A stretch of 35,830 nucleotides of DNA, taken from positions 1 through 35,830 of the forward strand of contig CAJPLV010000011.1 of the NCBI GenBank assembly GCA_905371715.1, read 5' to 3'. The notes under the pieces are model-generated. The model saw nothing but the letters and a program-made list of their open reading frames with translations, was not told where the DNA came from and searched no databases. Both the position numbers and the translations under genes were made by a program. Below are positions 10,114-16,573 of this stretch, in pieces (the first letter of the stretch is position 1; the number at the start of each line of letters is the position of its first letter). The stretch is from Candidatus Saccharimonadota bacterium (GTDB lineage: Bacteria; Patescibacteriota; Saccharimonadia; Saccharimonadales; Saccharimonadaceae).

Positions 10114-11907
10114 TCACGGCGTTTTGTAAACAGTTGCCGGCGAAACCGACCACTCGCTCACACGAGCATAGCGGTCTGATAGCTCAGGTAGCGACCCTTT
10201 CGGTTTAACGATGTACGCATTCGTGTTAACAAGATATTCCGACGACGCTTGGTATAGCGCAATTGCCGGCACATCACTCAACCACTGCCGTACAAACTGC
10301 GCATATTTCGCCATGCGCAAATTTGACTCCAACCGAGTTCGCGCGCTTGCAAGCGCCGCGTCGCTCAATTGATTTGAATAATTCGAAAAATTATAGCCTG
10401 TCGCCGAAGCCTGCGACGAGTGCCAGTACGCATACACGTCTGGATCGGCGCCAAGCGCAAGTTCATACAGCAGCACGTCAAAATTGCGCGGTTGCAGCAC
10501 GCCTTGCACAAAATTTGAAACTGCCGAATTTGTATCGACTTGATTGACATCAACTGCCACGCCAACCGCATTCCATTGCCGCTTCACCGTATCAATGATC
10601 TTGTTATACTGGCTGCTATTCGTCGTCGTAATAGTCAGCTTAAGTTCCTGATCGCCCTTATACCGCACGCCATTTTTTGTTTTCCATCCAGCACTATCAA
10701 GCAGCTGGGCAGTTTTTTCAGCGTTTGGCTTTGACGCACGCGGCACCTCACCGCTTGAGAACATTGAATGTAAAATCGGACCATCTAGCGTCTGCACGCC
10801 GCCGCCGACTGCTTGGCGAATTGTCGCCGTATCTGTCGCGAGCTGCAAAGCTTGGCGCACTGTTTTGTCCTGCAGCACCGGATTTCTTGTATTAAACAGT
10901 AAGTATACGCCTTTATTAAGCGGCTCCGATATGACGCGGTACTGCGACGGACGCTTACTATGCGCAAGCGCCGCCGGCGCACTTACCGCACCGGTCACTT
11001 CACTGTTCTTAATAGCTTTCGTAAACGCTGCGTCATCGGTATAGGAGCGTAATTCAAAACGCGAAACACGAGGCACAGTGTTGTAATATTCTGTATGCGG
11101 CACAAGTTGCAACACCTTTGAAGCATTCGATAGCCCTGCTGTCTGCAGACGACGAAACTTGAACGGACCGCTTCCAATCGGGTTTTGGCTAAACGACGAC
11201 TCACGGAGCACCGACGGTTCGACATTTTGCAAAAGATGCTTCGGCACAATCGGGAATGTAAGCGCATGCGGAAACGCTGCATAAACAGTCGGCAGCGTAA
11301 ATTCAACAGTATGCTGATTGATTTTTTTCACAACCGCGTCCGTCCAATTAACGCGTAGCGGCGAGCGCGTTTGCGGATTTTTAATAAGCCCAATAGTATA
11401 CACAACATCGTCCGCTGTAAGCGCATGTCCGTCTTGCCACGTTGCGTCGCGCAGTGTGACAGTGTAGATTTTTGAATCGCGTATCGTCATAGACGACGCA
11501 ACATCAGCATGGAGTGCGCCAGTTGTATCATAATGATATAAGCTTGAAAACATCAGCCGCGCCGCCGACGCCTCCGCCTCGTTTGATGCTAATAACGGGT
11601 TAAGTGTATCAAGCGAACCAACAATACCTTCGGCGTATACGCCACCCGAACGATACCCGCCCTGCATATACGCCGACACGTTGCCCCATGGTTGCTGCAA
11701 TCCAAGCGTTGCAACCAAAATGCCAACAACTGCCAGCCACGTAATAATTTCACCAGTCACCAACCGAACACTATTGATGCGCCGCAGAATAAAACGCCGC
11801 GCATGACGCTGCGTTACGCCGCCAGCACGCTTCAATCGACGCGTAATATCTTTACGGTTCAGTGCGGAACGCTGCGGTTTTGGTTGTAGGTCGCCCAAAT
11901 CGCTCAC
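10114..11907 (-). CDS. Membrane-anchored family 5 extracellular solute-binding protein (OppA/DppA type)
   Basis: 597 residues from a GTG at 11907 (GGGG about 8 nt upstream). Unlike standard OppA there is no lipobox. Instead a basic cytoplasmic tail of about 50 residues precedes one transmembrane helix (about 53-71), and the binding domain is outside. SBP_bac_5 hallmarks: 'GSLDTLNPLLASNEAEASAARLMFSSLY', 'VTLRDATWQDGHALTADDVVYTI', 'NPIGSGPFKFR', 'VYLLFNTRNPVLQDKTVRQALQLATD', and 'DVLLYELALGADPDVYAYWHSS'. The family binds oligopeptides for ABC import. No permease or ATPase genes lie nearby, so it may act as a scavenging receptor or serve a distant transporter. It is 12 nt downstream of secG in the same operon. 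Confidence 0.88.
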   Translation of the reverse strand: MSDLGDLQPKPQRSALNRKDITRRLKRAGGVTQRHARRFILRRINSVRLVTGEIITWLAVVGILVATLGLQQPWGNVSAYMQGGYRSGGVYAEGIVGSLDTLNPLLASNEAEASAARLMFSSLYHYDTTGALHADVASSMTIRDSKIYTVTLRDATWQDGHALTADDVVYTIGLIKNPQTRSPLRVNWTDAVVKKINQHTVEFTLPTVYAAFPHALTFPIVPKHLLQNVEPSVLRESSFSQNPIGSGPFKFRRLQTAGLSNASKVLQLVPHTEYYNTVPRVSRFELRSYTDDAAFTKAIKNSEVTGAVSAPAALAHSKRPSQYRVISEPLNKGVYLLFNTRNPVLQDKTVRQALQLATDTATIRQAVGGGVQTLDGPILHSMFSSGEVPRASKPNAEKTAQLLDSAGWKTKNGVRYKGDQELKLTITTTNSSQYNKIIDTVKRQWNAVGVAVDVNQVDTNSAVSNFVQGVLQPRNFDVLLYELALGADPDVYAYWHSSQASATGYNFSNYSNQLSDAALASARTRLESNLRMAKYAQFVRQWLSDVPAIALYQASSEYLVNTNAYIVKPKGSLPELSDRYARVSEWSVSPATVYKTP

Positions 11908-11919
11908 ACACCAGCCCCA

Positions 11920-12153
11920 TTATGACAAACTTGGCAGTACGAGCGACGCAATAATTGATAATACAAATATCACTGCCAAAAAAATCGTCACTTCAAACAA
12001 ACTCTTATCAAGCCCGCGCCGCGTGGTATATAACTCGCCAGAGCCGCCGAATCCAGCACCAAGGCTTGCGCCGCGTTGCTGCAGCAGAATTGCAATCACC
12101 ATCAGCACGGCTGATACAATTGTTGCAATCTGTAATATCATCGTTATATTCAT
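11920..12153 (-). CDS. secG: Preprotein translocase subunit SecG
   Basis: 77 residues with two membrane helices (about 4-23 and 52-74) around the conserved cytoplasmic loop 'LLQQRGASLGAGFGGSGELYTTRRGLDKSLFEVT'. SecG aids SecYE-dependent export. A strong AGGAGG SD is built from the last codons of the upstream holin-IV-like gene, so translation of the two is coupled. Its product serves the secreted and anchored proteins encoded around it. Confidence 0.95.
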   Translation of the reverse strand: MNITMILQIATIVSAVLMVIAILLQQRGASLGAGFGGSGELYTTRRGLDKSLFEVTIFLAVIFVLSIIASLVLPSLS

Positions 12154-12156
12154 CGC

Positions 12157-12549
12157 CTAATCCTCCTCCCGCGCTTGAGTATACTCCAATTCAAGCAAAC
12201 TGCTTACTATATAGTTTACCAAACTCAATACTAAGCCCGTCAATACCGAATTCCAAAATGTCATTTGCAATCCAGGTGCCAATTTCAGCGAAACCCATAC
12301 CATCAGGCCATTGACAATGATAGTAAAGAATCCAAGCGTGATCAATATCGCTGGCAGCGACAAAATAATAACAATCGGCTTCAGTACAGCGTTCACGACC
12401 GAAAAAATAAGCCCAGCTATCAAAAATGCCGGCGCTCCAGCGCTAATTTGCACTTCGCTATATCCCGTCCCGAAAATACGCACAGCAACCCACAGACCAA
12501 ACGAATTCAAGATCCAGCGCAATATAAACGTCAAGAACTGCCTTTTCAT
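12157..12549 (-). CDS. YvlD/phage-holin-IV-like small membrane protein
   Basis: 130 residues with four hydrophobic helices and the family pattern 'FLIAGLIFSVVNAVLKPIVIILSLPAILITLGFFTIIVNGLMVWV'. That matches the Pfam phage_holin_4_2 / YvlD group, common as a chromosomal membrane protein in bacteria. Despite the name no phage genes are nearby. It heads the operon with secG and the SBP gene. The -10 box sits 8 nt before the ATG and there is no SD, so the mRNA is probably leaderless. Confidence 0.85.
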   Translation of the reverse strand: MKRQFLTFILRWILNSFGLWVAVRIFGTGYSEVQISAGAPAFLIAGLIFSVVNAVLKPIVIILSLPAILITLGFFTIIVNGLMVWVSLKLAPGLQMTFWNSVLTGLVLSLVNYIVSSLLELEYTQAREED

Positions 12550-12557
12550 TTCATCTT

Positions 12558-12563
12558 AGTATA
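12558..12563 (-). promoter_or_regulatory. -10 box giving a leaderless transcript for the holin-IV-like/secG operon
   Basis: TATACT on the minus strand, 8 nt before the ATG at 12549. Confidence 0.6.
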
Positions 12564-12583
12564 GCGCATTACGATATATTTCG

Positions 12584-14149
12584 CTAGAGTTTCGAGCCGT
12601 TGTCCATAAACGTTGCCCGAATACGCGCCGCCAACACGGGATTCACAACCGTTCGCAGCTGCTCTTCACTTGCCGTCTGCACACCGCGCACGCTGCCAAA
12701 TGCACGCACAAGTTTTTTCTGCGTCGCCGGACCAACGCCGGTAATCGTACTAAGAACACTCTTAGTCGCATTCGCCCGCTTCAGCGTCGTGTGATAGCTA
12801 ACAGCAAATCGATGCGCCTCGTCGCGAATACGCTGAAATAGTTTTATCGTGTCTTCGTATGGACTAGGCGCATCACCACCGCGCAAATTCTTTGAATGTG
12901 AACCGGCATTCTGCCGCCCGACATGTAAATTCACAAAATAGTATCCGCTTGAATCAATCACCACCGCACCAGGGGTCGGCTTCGCTACCATTTTCTCAAT
13001 ATACGACTCGTCGATCGGCGAACGGCCTTTTGCAATCACAATTTCTTCATCGCGCTTCGCTACCCCAATCGCCGGCACATTCACGCCGAGAACTTCTAAT
13101 TCACATAGTACCGCGTTCAACTGTCCTTTACCGCCATCAATGAGCAGTAAATCTGGCATACCCCATGCTTTTACATTTTTTGCACTAAAACGGCGGCGAA
13201 TCGTTTCGCGCATATTTGCCGTATCGTCGTTGCGCTGCACGTGCATTTTAAATTTACGATACTGCGCACGGTCGCTCACACCGTTTGTGAATACTACCAT
13301 GCTCGCCACTACATTCGTGCCGCTCATATGCGAAATATCATAGCCCTCAATGCGCGCTGGCGGTGATTGCAATCCGAGCAATTGAGCTAGTTGCATCAAT
13401 GCCTGGTCTTTTGATATATCCAAAAACTCGCGGTCGCCGAACATAATCCGCCGCTGCAGTTCGTGCATGTACGACAACTTATTGCGCAGCTGCGCCGCTG
13501 TTTCAAACTCTTGGCTGCGCGCCGCCCGCTTCATGTCGCACTCAATTTCTTTGGCGATTTTCATGCGCCCGCCTTCAATATATCTAATCAATTTGCGCAG
13601 TGATTTTTTATATTCTTGACTCGTCATGTCAGTACTTGGCGCCAATCCAATTTGTTCCTCTAGATTCATACGTTCACGTTTCGGCGGCTTAATATAATAT
13701 GGAAAAATTTTACGTAAATACCGCAGCGCTTTTTTCACTGCAAAGCCACTATAGAACGGACCAATATATGTTGCGCCATCGTCTGCCGGATTCCGCGTAA
13801 ACGTTACCGTCGGCCATTCGCTCTTCATATCAATACGGACGAATGTTTGCGATTTATCATCGCGCAACAAAATATTATAGCGCGGCATATAACGCTTCAC
13901 CATTTCGCTTTCCAAAAATAGCGCATCCATTTCGCTTTCAGTTTCGATCCAGTCGGTATCATTAATTTCCGCTACCAATGCGCACGTTTTTACGTCCATA
14001 TCAGCCTTGCTTTGAAAATATTGCCGCACGCGATTTTTCAGAATAGCCGCTTTGCCAATATAAATAATCTCATCGTCTTTAGACTTATGAAAATATACGC
14101 CTGGAGTGCGCGGGAGCGTTTTCAATTTTTCCTTAAGCGCCGCATTCAT
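12584..14149 (-). CDS. uvrC: Excinuclease ABC subunit C, short and lacking Fe-S cysteines
   Basis: 521 residues (family usually about 600). GIY-YIG 3'-nicking domain at about 13-95 ('PGVYFHK', 'IIYIGKA'). UVR helical hairpin at about 195-232. RNase H-like 5'-nicking domain at about 267-450 ('EGYDISHMSGTNVVASMVVF', 'LLLIDGGKGQL', 'RDEAHRFAVSYH'). HhH2 DNA-binding tail at about 460-515. UvrC makes both incisions in nucleotide excision repair with UvrA (gene at 23563-26373) and UvrB (not in the window). Between the GIY-YIG and UVR domains, where most UvrCs carry four Fe-S cysteines, residues 149-175 contain none ('IFPYYIKPPKRERMNLEEQ', then 'IGLAPST'). The start is fixed by homology; the -10 box is 6 nt upstream. 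Confidence 0.95.
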   Translation of the reverse strand: MNAALKEKLKTLPRTPGVYFHKSKDDEIIYIGKAAILKNRVRQYFQSKADMDVKTCALVAEINDTDWIETESEMDALFLESEMVKRYMPRYNILLRDDKSQTFVRIDMKSEWPTVTFTRNPADDGATYIGPFYSGFAVKKALRYLRKIFPYYIKPPKRERMNLEEQIGLAPSTDMTSQEYKKSLRKLIRYIEGGRMKIAKEIECDMKRAARSQEFETAAQLRNKLSYMHELQRRIMFGDREFLDISKDQALMQLAQLLGLQSPPARIEGYDISHMSGTNVVASMVVFTNGVSDRAQYRKFKMHVQRNDDTANMRETIRRRFSAKNVKAWGMPDLLLIDGGKGQLNAVLCELEVLGVNVPAIGVAKRDEEIVIAKGRSPIDESYIEKMVAKPTPGAVVIDSSGYYFVNLHVGRQNAGSHSKNLRGGDAPSPYEDTIKLFQRIRDEAHRFAVSYHTTLKRANATKSVLSTITGVGPATQKKLVRAFGSVRGVQTASEEQLRTVVNPVLAARIRATFMDNGSKL

Positions 14150-14155
14150 ATGTTT

Positions 14156-14161
14156 ATTATA
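14156..14161 (-). promoter_or_regulatory. -10 box giving a leaderless uvrC transcript
   Basis: TATAAT on the minus strand, 6 nt before the uvrC ATG; no SD is possible in between. Confidence 0.65.
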
Positions 14162-14199
14162 TCGCGAATAGCGTTTTGGTCCACGATAATAGCATGCTA

Positions 14200-14577
14200 C
14201 TATGGAATAACTTTCAGACCGTCTGATTCATGCAAGCGTAAGTATTCTAATAGCACTACTGCTTGGTTGTGTGCTGTATCTTTTGCGCCATAGAGCAGCG
14301 TAACTCGCGTATAAGAACGCCAACGCGCAAGAGCTGCTGCCACTTCAGGATTATTCGCCAACTCTTGTAAATATTTTACCTTAAACTCATCGTACTTAGC
14401 AGGATCGTGCGCAAACCATTGCCGTAGTTCATTGCTTGGCGCAATCTCTCTGCACCATTCGTCAAGCGCCGCTTTATCTTTGCTTATGCCGCGCGGCCAC
14501 AATCGATCAACTAAAACGCGGTAACCATCGTCTGGCCTCGCGTCTTCATATATTCGTTTAGTATCGTACGTCGTCAT
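14200..14577 (-). CDS. DUF488 (YeaO-type) protein
   Basis: 125 residues with the family core 'RVLVDRLWPRGISKDKAALDEWCREIAPSNELRQWF' and 'VTLLYGAKDTAHNQAVVLLEYL'. Family members are small cytosolic proteins of unproven biochemical role. The ATG overlaps the stop of the upstream UDG-family gene by 4 nt, so the two are translationally coupled. The pairing with a DNA-repair gene is noted, but no function follows from it. Confidence 0.93.
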   Translation of the reverse strand: MTTYDTKRIYEDARPDDGYRVLVDRLWPRGISKDKAALDEWCREIAPSNELRQWFAHDPAKYDEFKVKYLQELANNPEVAAALARWRSYTRVTLLYGAKDTAHNQAVVLLEYLRLHESDGLKVIP

Positions 14578-15152
14578 ACTAGTGCCTCCTTTACTACATT
14601 TTGCAAAATCGGAATTACTTCCATCTCAAACCACTGATTACGTTTACGCCAACCAATATTGAGCGGCGATGGATGTACGAGCGGAAAATAATTTGGTAAA
14701 TACGTATCAAATTGCGCTACCGTTGCAGTTACATTCTTTTTGGCGCGTCCCGCTAAATAATATTTCTGCGCATATGCGCCAACTAAAATTATTAAACGTA
14801 CATACGGCATACGCTCTAGCAACCGCGGATGCCACATTGCGGCAAAATTGTTTCGCGGCGGCAAATCGCCGTGCACGCCTTTGCCAGGATAATAAAAATC
14901 CATCGGCATGAGTGCAAACAAATCAGGATTGTAAAACTGCTCATCACTTACGCCCAGCCACTGGCGCAACAATCGCCCGCTTGCATCATTCCACGGCCTG
15001 TGTGTTTGCTGTGCGATTCGCCCTGGCGCTTGCCCAACTAGCACAATGCGCGAATAGGACGACGCAGTATATACTGGCGTCCACCCTTTGGCGCGAAACG
15101 CCGCGTTCATATCATCGTCGACAATTTGCTGAAAAAGCAACGGGCTCGACAT
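14574..15152 (-). CDS. Uracil-DNA glycosylase superfamily protein
   Basis: 192 residues. Motif A-like 'VLVGQAPGRIAQQTHRPWND' followed by 'ASGRLLRQWLGV', and the closing motif 'HPSPLN', place it in PF03167. The combination is typical of the small UDG-family proteins annotated outside families 1-5; the exact substrate is unknown. It lacks cysteine clusters, so it is not a family 4 Fe-S UDG. It begins 20 nt after trxA, probably on the same transcript, and overlaps the DUF488 gene. Confidence 0.88.
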   Translation of the reverse strand: MSSPLLFQQIVDDDMNAAFRAKGWTPVYTASSYSRIVLVGQAPGRIAQQTHRPWNDASGRLLRQWLGVSDEQFYNPDLFALMPMDFYYPGKGVHGDLPPRNNFAAMWHPRLLERMPYVRLIILVGAYAQKYYLAGRAKKNVTATVAQFDTYLPNYFPLVHPSPLNIGWRKRNQWFEMEVIPILQNVVKEALV

Positions 15153-15172
15153 AGAATTACTCAGCCGTTCAC

Positions 15173-15505
15173 CTACTTCTTCACGGCTTTTTCGAGCGCG
15201 TCAATCAAGATCTGCTTCGGTCTCATGCCAATCAGTTCTTGAACTTCCTTGCCGCCCGCAAAAATCTTCATGTTCGGAATACCTTGCACACGATATTCTC
15301 TTGTTAATTCGCTATTATCACCGCTCGCCTCCGTGTCAATTTTGATAACATCAAAATTAGTTTCGTCGGCAATTTGCTGTAAAATTGGCGCCATCGCACG
15401 GCACGGCGGACACCAGGTCGCCCAAAAATCCACTAATACCGGATTGGCACTTTGCAGCACTTTCTCCTCAAACTCCTGACGATTCGTTATATTGTATAAT
15501 GCCAT
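15173..15505 (-). CDS. trxA: Thioredoxin
   Basis: 110 residues, one thioredoxin fold without a signal peptide, so cytosolic. The active site is WCPPC (about 31-35) instead of the usual WCGPC, which normally shifts redox potential. The cis-Pro loop is 'GIPNMKIF'. A strong AAGGAGG SD lies before the ATG, and an extended -10 box lies 22-27 nt upstream of the start. It is 44 nt downstream of the cysteine-rich mini-gene, so readthrough from the Fur-type operon may add to its own promoter. Confidence 0.95.
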   Translation of the reverse strand: MALYNITNRQEFEEKVLQSANPVLVDFWATWCPPCRAMAPILQQIADETNFDVIKIDTEASGDNSELTREYRVQGIPNMKIFAGGKEVQELIGMRPKQILIDALEKAVKK

Positions 15506-15527
15506 ATTCCCTCCTTGTCGCTCTTTT

Positions 15528-15533
15528 ATTATA
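15528..15533 (-). promoter_or_regulatory. Extended -10 promoter of trxA
   Basis: TGGTATAAT on the minus strand (TATAAT at 15528-15533), with only a weak -35. Confidence 0.6.
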
Positions 15534-15549
15534 CCATTCTGCCAACTGT

Positions 15550-15630
15550 CTATTCAGCAGAACAATTACAATTGCTAGCGCAATCTTGGCATGTGGTTTT
15601 TATACACTTGCATGCTTTATTCATCGACAT
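15550..15630 (-). CDS. Metallothionein-like 26-residue cysteine-rich peptide
   Basis: ATG at 15630, TAG at 15550-15552. Six of 26 residues are Cys, at positions 7, 9, 14, 17, 21 and 23, giving CxC-x4-CxxC-x3-CxC, a layout typical of metal-thiolate peptides. No aromatic residue or His is present. A near-perfect SD (AAAGGAGGAAC) lies 4-11 nt upstream, inside the last codons of the Fur-family gene. The first 14 nt overlap that gene's end, so translation is coupled. Being encoded in the regulator's operon suggests a small metal buffer induced together with its metal sensor. It is not matched to a named family; the function is inferred from composition and context. Confidence 0.72.
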   Translation of the reverse strand: MSMNKACKCIKTTCQDCASNCNCSAE

Positions 15631-16027
15631 GTTCCTCCTTTCTACAACAGCTACATTCTTGACACTCACCATGAACCGTCAAAGAACCGTCTAGCACGCA
15701 ATTACACAATTGGGCTTGCAGAATCTTGCGGCATGGCGCAGGACACGTAATGTCAATCAAACAATCGCACCGAGTGCAGCAAAAATGATCATGCGGTTTC
15801 ATGTTTGCGTCGAACCGTTTATCGCCATTCTTTGTCTTTGGTGCAAGCGCTATTTCGCCGTCATCAACTAATCGCTGCGTGATTCGGTGAATTGTCGTTG
15901 CGCTCACCTGTATATAGCGATCCGTGTAGTACTGCATAATATCCGCATGGGTCGCGTGACCCAGCTGCTTTATACAATCCCGCACTAAATTAGCATATTT
16001 ACTTTCGCGGCGTATGATGGTTGTCAT
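15617..16027 (-). CDS. Fur-family metal-dependent regulator (first of two)
   Basis: 136 residues from the ATG at 16027 (MTTIIRRES). The six-codon longer start would lie inside the operator. Winged helix at about 10-75 ('SATTIHRITQRLVDDGEIAL'). Dimer/metal domain with 'KPHDHFCCTRCDCLIDI' and 'VHGECQECSCCRKEEHVDE', which hold the two structural CxxC pairs of Zur/PerR-type Fur proteins plus four extra cysteines nearby. Acts as a dimeric repressor with Zn, Fe, Mn or peroxide as signal; which one is unclear. A perfect 7-1-7 palindrome covers its own promoter, indicating autoregulation. The -10 box is 6 nt before the ATG (leaderless). Coupled to the cysteine-rich mini-gene. Confidence 0.9.
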   Translation of the reverse strand: MTTIIRRESKYANLVRDCIKQLGHATHADIMQYYTDRYIQVSATTIHRITQRLVDDGEIALAPKTKNGDKRFDANMKPHDHFCCTRCDCLIDITCPAPCRKILQAQLCNCVLDGSLTVHGECQECSCCRKEEHVDE

Positions 16028-16033
16028 ATTCTT

Positions 16034-16062
16034 ATTGTAAATCATTTACATTAAAAATACAA
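16034..16062 (-). promoter_or_regulatory. Promoter of the first Fur-family gene
   Basis: Leftward -35 TTGTAT (16057-16062), 17-nt spacer, -10 TACAAT (16034-16039), 6 nt before the ATG at 16027. The operator overlaps the -10 and the spacer. Confidence 0.65.
16036..16050. promoter_or_regulatory. Fur-type operator, perfect 7-1-7 palindrome
   Basis: TGTAAAT-C-ATTTACA. The 7-1-7 geometry is that of Fur, Zur and PerR boxes. Its position over the regulator's -10 element predicts autorepression. Confidence 0.8.
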
Positions 16063-16135
16063 GAAGTTTACTTTTCCAGCACTATCACAACACAATGGAC
16101 TGCAGAGTATAAATTTTATCAAACAAGCCCAACGA

Positions 16136-16375
16136 TTAAATTGTTCCAACCTTACGATATACACCATCAAGCGTTTCTACATCATCGGGATTAAGAAAAT
16201 ATGTAATTGCATCAGTTTTAATAATGTCTAGCGAACACATCTCTTCTATATAACCATCGAATCGTCCTGTTATCATGCCAAAATAGCGCTCAATAATTTC
16301 TAGTATAATGATTTGCTCCGGTAAATCATTTACATTACTGATAATATACACGGTCTCAAAGCTTGCGATGACCAT
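16136..16375 (-). CDS. Hypothetical 79-residue acidic protein
   Basis: A GGAG SD lies 7 nt before the ATG at 16375. The product is acidic, rich in Ile, Asp and Glu, has one Cys, and has no signal peptide or clear membrane helix. No family is recognised. It sits between the Fur-family gene and the divergent ABC exporter. Codons 14-19 contain a near-copy of the Fur-type palindrome (16320-16334). Codon use is more AT-rich than the neighbours. It could be a real orphan gene or a decayed remnant. Confidence 0.5.
   Translation of the reverse strand: MVIASFETVYIISNVNDLPEQIIILEIIERYFGMITGRFDGYIEEMCSLDIIKTDAITYFLNPDDVETLDGVYRKVGTI
16320..16334. promoter_or_regulatory. Second copy of the Fur-type palindrome
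   Basis: GGTAAAT-C-ATTTACA matches the 16036-16050 box at 14 of 15 bases. The shared tract extends to 17 identical bases (GTAAATCATTTACATTA). It lies inside the 79-codon ORF, about 105 bp from the -35 of the divergent ABC promoter. Confidence 0.5.
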
Positions 16376-16436
16376 TCAAAACTCCGTTTGTATCATCTTC
16401 ATTTTGACTATGGCGAGCAATAAACAGTTTCACAGT

Positions 16437-16466
16437 TTGACCCATACCTCTATCTTGCTATATAAT
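16437..16466 (+). promoter_or_regulatory. Promoter of the ABC exporter gene
   Basis: -35 TTGACC (16437-16442), 18-nt spacer, -10 TATAAT (16461-16466). Predicted start near 16473, leaving a leader of about 100 nt. Confidence 0.75.
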
Positions 16467-16477
16467 CTAGCTATTAT

Positions 16478-16495
16478 GAACTCGTAAGCGAGTTC
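16478..16495 (+). promoter_or_regulatory. Leader hairpin with T-rich tail (possible attenuator)
   Basis: Perfect 7-bp stem GAACTCG/CGAGTTC with loop TAAG, within about 5 nt of the predicted transcript start, followed by CTCTATTTTTCTC. It could be an early terminator or a 5'-stabilising hairpin. Confidence 0.5.
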
Positions 16496-16573
16496 CTCTA
16501 TTTTTCTCTTCACTATTTCGCTCAACAATACGTAATAATTTAAGTTGCAAAACACTACAAAAGGAGATTTATC

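Noticed and set aside
12157..12549. Prophage holin
   Set aside because: The family name is historical. Neighbours are secG, uvrC and other chromosomal genes, with no phage genes nearby.
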